DNA of 64,000 bases from Collimonas fungivorans Ter331 (lineage in GTDB: Bacteria; Pseudomonadota; Gammaproteobacteria; Burkholderiales; Burkholderiaceae_D): NCBI RefSeq assembly GCF_000221045.1, contig NC_015856.1, positions 248,001 through 312,000 on the forward strand, written 5' to 3'. The notes under the pieces are model-generated. The model did no database searches and was not told the DNA's origin. It worked only from the letters and a program-made list of their open reading frames with translations. Positions 50,308 through 59,349 of the stretch are shown here, in pieces (within the stretch, counting starts at the first letter, position 1; each line of letters opens with the position of its first letter). A program made the position numbers and the translations under genes.

Positions 50308-51351
50308 TCAATGCATCTGGAACATGCGGCCGGCCCGCCGCGTTGCTGCCGCCAGGTACAGCGGCGACGGCGCGCGCAGGTTTTCGCAATAGCAGGTGTA
50401 GACCATCTTGATCACATGGTCGTCGTCGGAAGCGATGGCGGTGGTGAACAGGTCCTGCCAGGTGTCCGGGCTGTCGGCCAGGGTTTCCTCGTCATCGAGT
50501 GTCGCATTCGATGTTGCCAGGGGCGGCGCGCCTATCGACACATATGCAGCGCAAAGCGCCACCCACAACTCCGGCAGCAGGCGCTGGACCAGCGCTGCCG
50601 GCAAATGGGACAGCACCCGGCGCGCCGCATGCAGGCCGGTGACGATATGCAAGGCGGTGAAATTATTGGTCTGCCAGTACAGGGCAATTACCGCCCGCGC
50701 CATGTCGTCCAGCAGCTGCGGCTGTGCCGGCGCGGCCGGCAGCACTGCGTAAAACAGCGGGTAATCGGCCACCGCCCGCAGGCGCGCGACAATCATGCCG
50801 CCGGTGAACACCGTGCCATGCAATGCCCGCGACAAAATCGCCAGGCCCTGGTTTACCGAAGCCGCCGGCGCCCGCCGGTGCGATCCGGTGTCGATATGCA
50901 GGTTGCCGCACACCAGCGCCGCCAGCCCGGCGGCGATTTCGCTGAGATGCTGCGCTTCCAGGCCGTAGGCAAGCCGGATCAGGGCATGGAATGCGCCGCT
51001 GGCCGGTGCAAACGGTATCTTGCCCAGCACTTGTTCAAGCACGGCATCGGCGCCTGCGCTCCAGATCCACTCTTCAAAATATTCGCGCAGGGCGCTAAAA
51101 GCGCTGGCGTCGCCGAGGCAGGCCAGCCATGTTTCGCGGCTGACCGCGTTAACTGCCGGCCTGGCGGGCACCGCGAAGCGGCGCTCCCACATGTCAAAAA
51201 ATTCCTGCAGGCGCTCCGGCTGGGCGCCCATGCCGGCCAGGGCGCACAGCGCCATCGGGCAATGGTTGGTGGTGCCCTTGCCGTCGCTGGCAAAGCGGGC
51301 GTTGGCGTCGAGCAGGCGGTGCAGGGTTGGTTCGCGTAGTCGTTGATTCAT
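50308..51351 (-). CDS. Questin oxidase-like (DUF4243) protein
   Basis: A 347-residue soluble protein. TTNHCPMALCALAGMGAQPERLQEFFDMWERRF near the start and HALIRLAYGLEAQHLSEIAAGLAALV, FTALHIVTGLHAARRVLSHLP, and DDHVIKMVYTCYCE are features of the questin oxidase family, which in fungi performs a Baeyer-Villiger-like ring opening of anthraquinones. His residues in NHCPM, FHAL, LHIVTGLHA and DDHVIK are conserved in the family. Bacterial members are uncharacterised. It stands alone, convergent with the lactonase gene. Confidence 0.75.
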   Translation of the reverse strand: MNQRLREPTLHRLLDANARFASDGKGTTNHCPMALCALAGMGAQPERLQEFFDMWERRFAVPARPAVNAVSRETWLACLGDASAFSALREYFEEWIWSAGADAVLEQVLGKIPFAPASGAFHALIRLAYGLEAQHLSEIAAGLAALVCGNLHIDTGSHRRAPAASVNQGLAILSRALHGTVFTGGMIVARLRAVADYPLFYAVLPAAPAQPQLLDDMARAVIALYWQTNNFTALHIVTGLHAARRVLSHLPAALVQRLLPELWVALCAAYVSIGAPPLATSNATLDDEETLADSPDTWQDLFTTAIASDDDHVIKMVYTCYCENLRAPSPLYLAAATRRAGRMFQMH

Positions 51352-51435
51352 GTGACGGCCCCAAGATCAGTGGTTGACTGGCGCAGTATGCAAGTTCAAG
51401 TAAACTTTAAGTCAACAGGAATTTTGCGGGCGCGC

Positions 51436-52746
51436 TTATGCTGCTCTTTTGAAGATGACGCTGGCTTTCAATCCCGACAGGCGCCGGGCCTGGCCTAGCT
51501 GCACTTCAGCCTGGTGCAGTTCCGCCACCTGCTTGACGATCGCCAGGCCGAGGCCGCTGCCGGTGGCCTGCGGCACCAGGCAACGGTAGAAGCGGTCGAA
51601 CACGCGTTCCCGTTCGGCTGGCGGAATACCCGGCCCGCTGTCTTCGATTTCCAGCAGGATCTGGTCCTGCCGGGCGCGGATGGTGACGTCGACCTGGCCG
51701 CCGCTGGGGGTGTAGCGCACGGCGTTGTCGATCAGGTTGCGTAGCAGGATGTGCAGATGATGCTCCGATCCCATGATGAGGCCGGCATCCAGCTGCTCGA
51801 CCCCGAGATTTATCTTGCGCGTGCTGGCATAGGGGATCAGGTCGATGGTGACCTCGCGGGCAATTTCATGCAGCTGCAGCGGGATGTGCGGATCGTGGAT
51901 GCCGGCCGACTCCAGGCGCGACACCATCAGCAATTGCTCGACCAGGTGGCTGGTACGCTTGACGCCGGCCTTCAGGTCCGCCAGCGCGCGGGTTTCGCGC
52001 CCGCTGCCCAGCGACTGTTCTACCAGCTGGGTCTGGATCTGCAAGGTGGCCAGCGGGGTGCGCAATTCATGCGAAGCATCGGCGATGAATTTTTTCTGGC
52101 TTTCGAGGGCGACGCCCAGGCGCTGCAGCAAGGTGTCGAGCGCATGCGTCAGCGGCCTGATTTCGGCAGGCTGGTCCTGCGTAGCGAGCCGGCCCAGCTT
52201 GTCGGGAGTGCGCTTGGCCAGCTCTTGCGACAGGCGGGTCAGCGATTGCAGGCCGGTGCCGACGCTCCAGTGGATGAGCAGGGCCATGATCAGCAAGAAA
52301 ATCAGCAGCGGTATCAGCGAACGCAGTGCATGCTCGATGGCGATATTGCGCCTGCCGGTCAGCGATTGCGCCACCTGGATCAGGTTGCGGTCGGTCTTGC
52401 GGATGAACAGTTTCCACTCGCTGCCGCGCCATCTGGTTTCACTGAAACCCAGGGTTGAAAATCGCGGCAGGACGATGGCTGGATGGGAGTTGTAGCTGAG
52501 CTTGCCGTTTTGATCCCAGATCTGCAGGATGCTGTCGTCGCCGTCGTATTTCAGCGCCGGTCCGCTGGTTTCCAGGTCGCTGCCGCTGAAATGCACCGGA
52601 ATGGCGGAGGCGATCTGGCTCATCTGGTCGTCGTAGATATCGGCCAGCAGGGCGCGGTCGATCAGGTAATCGGCCAGCACAAAGCATGCGCCGAGGATGG
52701 TCAGGCCGGACAGCAGCCAGAACAGCAGGCGGTTCCTAATTGACAC
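51436..52746 (-). CDS. Sensor histidine kinase, QseC/TctE-like
   Basis: A 436-residue inner-membrane kinase: two helices (LLFWLLSGLTILGACFVLADYLI and LIPLLIFLLIMALLIHW) around a periplasmic sensor region, HAMP-like segment, phospho-acceptor His226 in DASHELRTPLATL, N-box NLIDNAVRYTP, and G-boxes EDSGPGIPPAERERVFDRFYR and GSGLGLAIVKQV. GTG at 52746 overlaps the response-regulator stop by 11 bases. The sensor part has no recognised ligand domain. It is cotranscribed with the regulator and next to a TonB receptor gene. Confidence 0.85.
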   Translation of the reverse strand: MSIRNRLLFWLLSGLTILGACFVLADYLIDRALLADIYDDQMSQIASAIPVHFSGSDLETSGPALKYDGDDSILQIWDQNGKLSYNSHPAIVLPRFSTLGFSETRWRGSEWKLFIRKTDRNLIQVAQSLTGRRNIAIEHALRSLIPLLIFLLIMALLIHWSVGTGLQSLTRLSQELAKRTPDKLGRLATQDQPAEIRPLTHALDTLLQRLGVALESQKKFIADASHELRTPLATLQIQTQLVEQSLGSGRETRALADLKAGVKRTSHLVEQLLMVSRLESAGIHDPHIPLQLHEIAREVTIDLIPYASTRKINLGVEQLDAGLIMGSEHHLHILLRNLIDNAVRYTPSGGQVDVTIRARQDQILLEIEDSGPGIPPAERERVFDRFYRCLVPQATGSGLGLAIVKQVAELHQAEVQLGQARRLSGLKASVIFKRAA

Positions 52747-53413
52747 ACGAATTCTCTTCGCCGGCGAGCATATAACCCAGGCCACGAATGTTGCGGATCA
52801 CCCCCGGGGACAGTTTTTTTCGCAGCGCGTGGATGTGCACCTCGATGGTGTTGCTCTCCACCTCATCGTTCCAGCCATACACCTTGTCGACCAGCTGCGC
52901 GCGCGACAGCACGGCGCCCGGTTTCTCGATCAATGCCGCCAGCACCATCAGCTCGCGGCTGCTCAAGGCGATGTTTTTCCCCTTGTAGGCGACGGTATTG
53001 CTGGCCGGGTCGAAATGGATGTCGCCGTGCGTCAGCAGCGGGCTGGTGCGGCCGCCGCTACGGCGCAGCAAGGCGCGCACGCGCGCCGCCAATTCATCCA
53101 GGTCGAACGGTTTGCTCAGGTAATCGTCGGCGCCGGCGTCCAGTCCTTCGATCCGGTTCAGCACGCGGTCGCTGGCCGAGAGGATGATGACCGGCGTGCC
53201 GTTGCTGTCGGAGCGCATTTTCTTCAGTACTTCCAGCCCCGATTTGCGCGGCAGGCCCAGGTCCAGCAGCACCGCGGAATAAGTCTCGGCGGCCAGCGCG
53301 GCTTCGGCGGCAATCCCGTCCTGTGTCCAGTCGACGGTGAAGCCATAGGGATAGAACCCTGTGCGGATGCTGTTGCCCAGCATGTAGTCGTCTTCAATCA
53401 GAAGTAAGCGCAT
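52736..53413 (-). CDS. OmpR-family response regulator, QseB-like
   Basis: A 225-residue regulator: receiver domain with acidic cluster EDD (7-9), phospho-acceptor Asp51 in VLLDLGLP, Lys in DDYLSKPFDLDEL, then an OmpR winged helix (DPASNTVAYKGKNIALSSRELMVLAALIEKPGAVLSRAQL, ESNTIEVHIHALRKKLSPG, IRNIRGLGYML). It partners the overlapping histidine kinase. The divergent TonB receptor and the phosphatase beyond it are its likely targets, by position only. Confidence 0.9.
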   Translation of the reverse strand: MRLLLIEDDYMLGNSIRTGFYPYGFTVDWTQDGIAAEAALAAETYSAVLLDLGLPRKSGLEVLKKMRSDSNGTPVIILSASDRVLNRIEGLDAGADDYLSKPFDLDELAARVRALLRRSGGRTSPLLTHGDIHFDPASNTVAYKGKNIALSSRELMVLAALIEKPGAVLSRAQLVDKVYGWNDEVESNTIEVHIHALRKKLSPGVIRNIRGLGYMLAGEENSCVN

Positions 53414-53638
53414 CGGATCCGCCTTAGTCGACCCTTGAAGATAGCAGCCGATTATGACCAGCGCATGAAATATGCCGCCGATTGACGTAAATCAGACAGA
53501 TTCCGTACAGCTCATTTTCGCTTAATTTTCAAGGCTTATGCTTCGCCCCGAACTACGGCCAACGGCTACCTGCATGCCATGCGCCGGATATTTTCTTCCG
53601 ATTTTTTGCGGCAACGATTCTAAAAAGGAAACATCGAA

Positions 53639-55807
53639 ATGAAGCGCCCCAGTTTGAAACCAGGTACCCGGCAGGTCTTGTACGCATTAGTCTGCATGGC
53701 TGCGCCGATGATCGCCAGCGCGCAGCAAGTCGCCGCTGCCGGCGATGGCGGCGCCGATGGCGATACCGGTATCGTTGAAATTACCGGCAAGACGGTTACC
53801 GCAGCCAAGACCGCGCTGTCGCAGGGTTCGCTGACGGCGCGTTCGGCGCAATCGATAGTGAGCGATGAATTCATCCGCAACCTGACCTCGCCGGTGGCCG
53901 ATTTCAGCCAGGTGCTGCAGATGACGCCAGGCATGTACAGCTACAGCCCGAACGGCGTCGGCCTGGGCGACACCAAGACGTTCTTCCGCGGCTTTGCCGA
54001 CGGCGACTATACGGTCAGCTTTGACGGCATCCCGTTCCAGGACACCAACAGTCCGTCGCACCACACCTGGGCATTTTTCCCCAGCCAGTTCCTGGGCGGC
54101 GCGGTGATCGACCGCAGCCCCGGCTCGGCCGCCACCGTCGGCCCGGCCAATTTCGGCGGTTCGGTCAACCTGCTGTCGCGCAACCTGGAGCCGGAGCAGC
54201 GCATCGGCGTGTTCGATTCCTACGGCTCGTTCAATACCAAGATCTACGGCGCGGAATTTGAAAGCGGCCAGTTCGGCGCCGACGGCGCTTCCAACCTGCT
54301 GGTCAATGCGCACCAGATGACATCGGACGGCTACCAGAGCTATAACAAGCAGACGCGCGACGCGGTTTCGCTCAAATATCAATATGCGATCACCAAAGAC
54401 ACGGCGCTGACCTTGTTCGGCTCTTACATCGACCTGAAAGCCAATACCCCGAACATCAAGGGGCCGACGCGGGCCCAGGTCGCGCAGTTCGGCGACGACT
54501 ACCTGCTCAGCAACAACCCCAAGCAAGCCAACTACTGGGGCTACAATTTCTACCATGTCACTTCGGATTTCGAATACGCAGGCCTCACTTCCAACCTGGG
54601 CGGCGGCTGGAAGCTGGACGACAAGCTCTACACCTATGCCTATCACAACCAGCAGAACTACAACGGCAGCACCATCACCGCCACCAGCGCCACCGACAAG
54701 CTCAACAGCTACCGCACCTACGGCAACCTGCTGCGGCTTAGCCAGGAATCCGCTTTCGGCATCCTGCGCACCGGCCTGTGGGCGGAAAACGCCGACACCA
54801 ACCGCTACCAGATTCCGTCCGATCCGCGTACCTGGGTCGATGCGGCGCTGCCGAATTTCCACGAACGTTTCAAGACCACTACCTTGCAGCCTTTTGTCGA
54901 ATACGAATTCCAGGTCGCCAAGGACCTGAAAATCACGCCGGGCGTGAAGTATTCCTCGTACCGGCAGGACCTGACCCAATATGCCGATAACGGCAAGACC
55001 GTCGGCAACTTGGGCGGCCAGCCGAGCGTCCAGCACGCCGTCACCTACAACACGGTGCTGCCTTCGATCGACGTGCATTACATGCTGCAGCCGAACTGGT
55101 CGGTCTACGGCCAGTACGCCGCCGGCGATGAAATCCCGCCGAGCAGCGTGTTCGATGTCAAGAACGCCAACGTCACGGCCTTGCCGTCGTCGATCAAGAG
55201 CAAGACGTTCCAGATCGGTTCGGTCTGGAAATCGGATAGCTTCACGTTCGACGTCGATGCCTATCACATCAAGTTCGACAACGCCTATTCGTCGTTCACC
55301 GACAATGCCGGCAATACCACCTTCTTCGCCAACGGCAGCTCTACTACCCAGGGCATCGAAGCGGAAGGCAACGTAGTACTGGGCGCCGGCTTCAGCCTGT
55401 ACGCCAACGCCACCTACGGCAGCGCCAAGTTCGCCAGCGGCCAGTGGGTGGCCGGCGCCCCCAGCGACACCGAAACACTGGGCCTGAACTACAACCGCGG
55501 CGGCTGGAATATCGGCTGGCTCAACAAGCGGGTCGGCACCATGTACAACGACAACGGCAGCGTGCACCAGGCGGTCAAGATCAGCCCGTTCACCATCTCC
55601 AACCTGTTCGTCAACTACACGATCAAGCGTCCGGCGCAATTCGTCAAGCAGGCCAAGATCCAGTTCGGCATCAATAACCTGTTCGACAAGCACAGCATAG
55701 TCGGCGTCAACCCGGCCAGCACCAGCAGCTCGGCGCCGGCGCCCGGCGATGCGTTGACACTGCTGCCGGCGCGCAGCCTGTCGCTGGCGCTGAACCTGGA
55801 TTTTTAA
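53639..55807 (+). CDS. TonB-dependent receptor, next to two-component system and phosphatase
   Basis: A 722-residue outer-membrane receptor: signal peptide (VLYALVCMAAPMIASAQQ), TonB-box-like IVEITGKTVTAA, plug (SDEFIRNLTSPVADFSQVLQMTPGM; FFRGFADGDYTVSFDGIPF; GPANFGGSVNLLSR), barrel with Tyr/Trp-rich strands, and a C-terminal Phe (SLSLALNLDF). AAAAGGAAA precedes the ATG. The genes on either side, a QseBC-like pair and a secreted PAP2 phosphatase, suggest it imports something linked to phosphate metabolism; the substrate cannot be read from sequence. Confidence 0.85.
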   Translation: MKRPSLKPGTRQVLYALVCMAAPMIASAQQVAAAGDGGADGDTGIVEITGKTVTAAKTALSQGSLTARSAQSIVSDEFIRNLTSPVADFSQVLQMTPGMYSYSPNGVGLGDTKTFFRGFADGDYTVSFDGIPFQDTNSPSHHTWAFFPSQFLGGAVIDRSPGSAATVGPANFGGSVNLLSRNLEPEQRIGVFDSYGSFNTKIYGAEFESGQFGADGASNLLVNAHQMTSDGYQSYNKQTRDAVSLKYQYAITKDTALTLFGSYIDLKANTPNIKGPTRAQVAQFGDDYLLSNNPKQANYWGYNFYHVTSDFEYAGLTSNLGGGWKLDDKLYTYAYHNQQNYNGSTITATSATDKLNSYRTYGNLLRLSQESAFGILRTGLWAENADTNRYQIPSDPRTWVDAALPNFHERFKTTTLQPFVEYEFQVAKDLKITPGVKYSSYRQDLTQYADNGKTVGNLGGQPSVQHAVTYNTVLPSIDVHYMLQPNWSVYGQYAAGDEIPPSSVFDVKNANVTALPSSIKSKTFQIGSVWKSDSFTFDVDAYHIKFDNAYSSFTDNAGNTTFFANGSSTTQGIEAEGNVVLGAGFSLYANATYGSAKFASGQWVAGAPSDTETLGLNYNRGGWNIGWLNKRVGTMYNDNGSVHQAVKISPFTISNLFVNYTIKRPAQFVKQAKIQFGINNLFDKHSIVGVNPASTSSSAPAPGDALTLLPARSLSLALNLDF

Positions 55808-55814
55808 GCAACCA

Positions 55815-55841
55815 GCGGGGAGCGCCGCTCCCTGCCTTTTT
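55815..55841 (+). terminator. Rho-independent terminator after TonB receptor
   Basis: GCGGGGAGC (55815-55823), loop GCC, GCTCCCTGC (55827-55835) with one G-T pair, then C and TTTTT. Begins 8 bases after the stop. It may only partly separate the receptor from the phosphatase gene that starts 18 bases later. Confidence 0.8.
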
Positions 55842-55859
55842 AATTTGAAAGTGCCGTTC

Positions 55860-56579
55860 ATGCGTAAACTCATTGCCTCAATACTGCTCGTGTCTTTCGT
55901 CGCCTGCAGTGCGTCGGTGCAAGCGCGCGAAGAAAATCCGTTCATCACGTCGAAGGAAATCGACCTGGTCAAGCTGCTGCCGCCGCCGCCCGCCAACGAT
56001 TCGCCGCAAACCAAGGCCGAGCTCAGCGAAATCCTCGCCCTGCAAGCCGCGCGCACGCCGGCAATGGTGGCGCGTTCGCAAGCCGACGCCACGGAAGACA
56101 TCTGGCGTTTTGCCGATGTCATGGGCGTGAAATTCAAACGCGACCAGCTGCCGCTGTTCGCCCAGTTTTTCCAGCGCGTGGTTGATTCGGAAGGCGCCGT
56201 GGTCGACACCTACAAGGACATCTGGAAGCGTCCGCGGCCATTCATTTATAGCGAGCTGGTCAAGCCGGTGGTCAAATTGTCGCGCTCCGGCGCCTACCCG
56301 TCCGGCCACGCCACGGCCGGTACGCTGATGGGCATCGTCTTGTCCAACATGGTGCCGGAAAAACGCGCCGAGATCATGGCGCGCGCCGCCGAATACGCCA
56401 ACAACCGCATCATCGGCGGCGTGCACTATCGTTCCGACATCGAAACCGGGCGCATCACAGGCACCGTGATCGCCGCCAGGCTGCAGACCCGGGACGACTT
56501 CAACACCGCGTTCGACGCCGCAAAGAAGGAGTTGCGCGGCGTGCTGGAACTGGGACCCGATCCGGCTGACAGCATGTGA
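55860..56579 (+). CDS. Exported PAP2-family phosphatase (class A acid phosphatase type)
   Basis: A 239-residue secreted phosphatase: signal peptide (LIASILLVSFVACSASVQA), then the three PAP2 motifs in order: IWKRPRPF (K-x6-RP), YPSGHATAG (PSGH) and NNRIIGGVHYRSDIETGR (SR-like x5-H-x3-D). All catalytic residues, including the PSGH His and the VHYRSD His, are present, so it should hydrolyse phosphomonoesters in the periplasm. ATG at 55860 used; TTG at 55845 is also in frame. Follows the TonB receptor, separated by a terminator. Confidence 0.85.
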   Translation: MRKLIASILLVSFVACSASVQAREENPFITSKEIDLVKLLPPPPANDSPQTKAELSEILALQAARTPAMVARSQADATEDIWRFADVMGVKFKRDQLPLFAQFFQRVVDSEGAVVDTYKDIWKRPRPFIYSELVKPVVKLSRSGAYPSGHATAGTLMGIVLSNMVPEKRAEIMARAAEYANNRIIGGVHYRSDIETGRITGTVIAARLQTRDDFNTAFDAAKKELRGVLELGPDPADSM

Positions 56580-56605
56580 ACCCGGCCAAGACCCGGCGTT
56601 TTATA

Positions 56606-56635
56606 TAAGCCAGCCTTGAGGCCGGCTTATTTTTT
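56606..56635 (+). terminator. Rho-independent terminator after phosphatase
   Basis: AAGCCAGCC (56607-56615), loop TTGA, GGCCGGCTT (56620-56628) with one mismatch, then ATTTTTT. Lies 27 bases after the stop. Confidence 0.8.
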
Positions 56636-56694
56636 AGCCGTCGTTTATACAATCCGCCTGCATTTTTACGACATCTTTATACGCGTTTCCCTAG

Positions 56695-57501
56695 ACTGGT
56701 CTCATCAGAGACAGCAGGCGGGCCATCATCACGATTTTCAGCGAAGACGAATTTGCCAAACGGTCAATCATCGCACTCAACCTGGCTGCGCATTGCGCAC
56801 AGAGCCAGCGCAGGGTGCTGCTGGCTGACGCCACGTCGCTGCAGTATGCATTGGGCTGGAATACTCGGCGCCGGGCTGCCGGCGCCAAGCAGAAGATTAC
56901 TGTGCGTGGCAGCGCAGACCTGGAGTCGGACCTGGAAAATCCGGCATCCTACTACCGGGTGCATTATCCGGAAACGGTGATCGATGCGGACGGCAGCGAC
57001 GCGCGCAGCACTAATGCAGCACTGGTCGTCACCGATGTGCTGGTGATTCCGGTCCATTCTCGCCAGGATTGCAACCGGCAGGCGCTGATCGAGCGCATCG
57101 AAGCTGCGCGGCTGTTCAATCCTGCGTTGCGCATACTGGTGGTGGAAGTCCAGGCCATCAGCGCTTTCGACGCTGCCGCAGGCGCGGAAGCCAGCCCAGC
57201 CCGGGCCCTGGCAAAAGAAATCCTGACCGCAACCCTGGCCGAGACGGTGATCCACGAGTGGATAGACGACCGCAGCCTCTTCGAGCGCGGCCTGAGCGTA
57301 TTTGAACCAAGCCCGCGCAATGAACGCGCCGTCGCCGAGATCGAGGGCATTTACCAGGAAATCGCAAGGACCAGGATCCAGCCGGTTGCGCAAGCAGCCA
57401 ACAGCCTGGCGATATTGCATGCCTTGCAGAGAAGGACGCAAGAGAAGGAGCTATGTCACGTCGGCATTGACGTGCTCCAGGAACAGCCGGTTCGCAGCTA
57501 G
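56695..57501 (+). pseudogene. Decayed ParA-like ATPase without start codon and P-loop
   Basis: The frame, open from 56695 to TAG at 57499-57501, encodes a ParA/MinD-type sequence: FAKRSIIALNLAAHCAQSQRRVLLADATSLQYAL at the N-terminus, then VIDADGSDARSTNAALVVTDVLVIPVHSR and ARLFNPALRILVVEVQ. The place of the Walker A (KGGVGK-ST) reads EDEFAKRSI, so the ATP site is lost. No ATG, GTG or TTG occurs in frame between the upstream stop and GTG 56815, which would already cut off the first domain strand. The rest is intact, so this is either a recent pseudogene or an ATPase-dead relative with an unusual start. Confidence 0.6.
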
Positions 57502-57544
57502 CGCCCTGCCGCATCAAATACGGCAAGATATGCCCATCGGCCAT

Positions 57545-57604
57545 TTAATTAGGGTCAGAGTTGAATTAATTCTTAAAAATTAATTCAACTCTGACCCTAA
57601 TTAA
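57545..57604. repeat. Inverted pair of GGGTCAGAGT repeat units
   Basis: A 27-base arm (57545-57571, containing AGGGTCAGAGTTGAATTAA) is the exact reverse complement of 57578-57604, with a 6-base loop. It forms a strong hairpin just after the ParA-like remnant and before the DUF1993 gene, which is on the opposite strand. Confidence 0.8.
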
Positions 57605-57614
57605 TTATTGCTAA

Positions 57615-57643
57615 GTTAATTCGACTCTGACCCTAATTAATTG
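57615..57643. repeat. Third GGGTCAGAGT repeat unit
   Basis: GTTAATTCGACTCTGACCC followed by TAATTAATTG, the same orientation as the right arm of the pair before it, with one change (TTCGACTC for TTCAACTC). Abuts the DUF1993 stop at 57647. Confidence 0.75.
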
Positions 57644-57646
57644 CGG

Positions 57647-58171
57647 TTAAGCCGGTTCTATGTCGAAGTGGCCTAGGTAGTCCAGTTTTCCTACGGCTAC
57701 TCCCTGGTTGCGTAGGATGGCATGGGCGGTGGCTACGTGGAAGAAAAAATTCGGCAGGGCGAAGGTCAGCTGGTAGGCGTCGCCTTGCAAAGTGGTTTTG
57801 AATTTGCCGAAGGTTAAGGTAACCGGATGCGTGGCGCTGTCTTGCAAATCCGCCGGCTGTACGCTTTCCAGGAAGGTGATTGTCTTTGCAATCCGCTCCT
57901 GCAACTCGGCAAATGTCGTCTCGTTGTCTTCAAAGCGCGGCGCCTGGACCGCCGACAGCCGGCCGATTGCGTTCTTCGAGGCGTCGCTGGCGCGCTGGAT
58001 CTGTCCTGCCAGCGACAGCATGTCCGGCGCCAGCCTGGCGTTGACCATCTCGGCAGGATCGGTGTTGCCGGCTTTGGCGTGGGCTTCGGCCTTGTCCAGG
58101 TAGCCGGCAAGCACGCCCAAGCCACGCACGAACACCGGAACGGAGATTTGGTACATCGATAAGGACTGCAT
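57647..58171 (-). CDS. DUF1993 protein
   Basis: A 174-residue cytoplasmic protein: MYQISVPVFVRGLGVLAGYLDKAEAHA, NARLAPDMLSLAGQIQRASDASKNAIGRL, FAELQERIAKTITFLESV and a C-terminal LPNFFFHVATAHAILRNQGV-type segment, as in DUF1993, a helical-bundle family related in fold to DinB-like proteins. Function unknown. It is monocistronic between the palindromic repeats and the exported propeller gene. Confidence 0.85.
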   Translation of the reverse strand: MQSLSMYQISVPVFVRGLGVLAGYLDKAEAHAKAGNTDPAEMVNARLAPDMLSLAGQIQRASDASKNAIGRLSAVQAPRFEDNETTFAELQERIAKTITFLESVQPADLQDSATHPVTLTFGKFKTTLQGDAYQLTFALPNFFFHVATAHAILRNQGVAVGKLDYLGHFDIEPA

Positions 58172-58250
58172 GTCGGACTCCTGGAAGGATGGGCATCAAG
58201 CCGGGAGCATCATCCTATCCGTTTTGGTCCGACGCTGCATGCCGGGCGGT

Positions 58251-59249
58251 CTATTTCGGCAGCTGGCGCGACTGCAGGTCGAAAGGCACATTGACCGGGA
58301 TGGCGGCAGGATCGTCCTTGTGCTGGAACAGCAGCGAATACTTCGATTCGATGAAATATACGCGGTCGCCGACGATCACCCCGGACGATGGATCGTTGAG
58401 CCCGGCCACGATGGTTTCCAGGGTTGCGCTGCTGCCGCTTATCTTGGCGATGCTGACCTGGCCGCCATAGGGGCCGGTCTTGCCGAAAGCATTGCTCTCG
58501 AAAATCGCCATCCGGCCGGGTGCATAGATGCGTATCGCATCGGCGTTCTTCAGGACCCGCGGCATGTCGATGCGGCTGACCGGACTGGCGTCGCCGTCCT
58601 GGTCCACATCGATTTTCAGCACATAAGGCACGGCCGTCAGCAGGCTCACATACAGCTGCCGATCGCCGTCGAGCGCAATGCCGTTGAGGAACATGCCATC
58701 GCTGCCGGCGCCCATAGCCGGGTCTTCCTTCCATACGCTCAAGGCCACGGCGCCGGGCAGCAAGCGCAGTACGCGCGGATGGAAGGAGTCGGTGACATAC
58801 AGCGTGCCATGGCTGTCCTGCGCCAGGTCGTTGCAATAACCCTTGTCGGGCATGAGGTAGCTGGCGCGCGGCGCGCCGCTGGCGAGGTCGTAGCTTTTCA
58901 GCGCGCTGGGCGTGGAGGGCACGCTGGTGTAGCCCCAGTTGCCGGAACAGATCCACAGCAAGTGATGGGGGGCGTCGACCAGTACGCCCTGGCCGTTGGC
59001 AAGGCCGTTGGAACCGGACGCCACCAGGATTTCCGGCGCCGCCCCGTCCGGTCGCACGCGCGCCACCGCGCCTTGGCGCCAGCTGCCTATGTAAAACGAG
59101 CCGTCCGGTCCGGCCGCGACGCTTTCCGGATACCAGTCTGCCGGCAGAGTCAGGGTCGGCGACGCTGTTTCGCCGGCGAGGACGGTACGTTGGCAAAGCA
59201 GCAAGGCGGCCAGCAATGCTGCGGCATGCAAAAGGGTAGTCGGCTTCAT
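58251..59249 (-). CDS. Exported SMP-30/NHL-type beta-propeller
   Basis: A 332-residue secreted protein: signal peptide (LLHAAALLAALLLCQRTVLAG), then propeller blades (PESVAAGPDGSFYIGSWRQGAVARV; GYCNDLAQDSHGTLYVTDSFHPRVLRL; FLNGIALDGDRQLYVSLL; ADAIRIYAPGRMAIFESNAFGK). The pattern is of SMP-30/gluconolactonase-like or NHL proteins; no catalytic residues can be fixed. GGAG lies before ATG 59249; the TTG at 59267 was rejected. Divergent from the LysR regulator with a 100-base gap, its likely controller. Confidence 0.75.
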   Translation of the reverse strand: MKPTTLLHAAALLAALLLCQRTVLAGETASPTLTLPADWYPESVAAGPDGSFYIGSWRQGAVARVRPDGAAPEILVASGSNGLANGQGVLVDAPHHLLWICSGNWGYTSVPSTPSALKSYDLASGAPRASYLMPDKGYCNDLAQDSHGTLYVTDSFHPRVLRLLPGAVALSVWKEDPAMGAGSDGMFLNGIALDGDRQLYVSLLTAVPYVLKIDVDQDGDASPVSRIDMPRVLKNADAIRIYAPGRMAIFESNAFGKTGPYGGQVSIAKISGSSATLETIVAGLNDPSSGVIVGDRVYFIESKYSLLFQHKDDPAAIPVNVPFDLQSRQLPK

Positions 59250-59349
59250 CTTTTTTCTCCGGTTCAAGGCAGGGACAAGCCATTCTCACTCCGGCGCCAT
59301 ATTTGATAAACTGACCTTTCATTTCTTCACTCGACACTCAGGCTTTGGA

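Noticed and set aside
53687-56209. Minus-strand ORF of 840 codons opposite the second TonB receptor and phosphatase
   Set aside because: Antisense shadow across two well-supported genes, with no domain or ribosome site.
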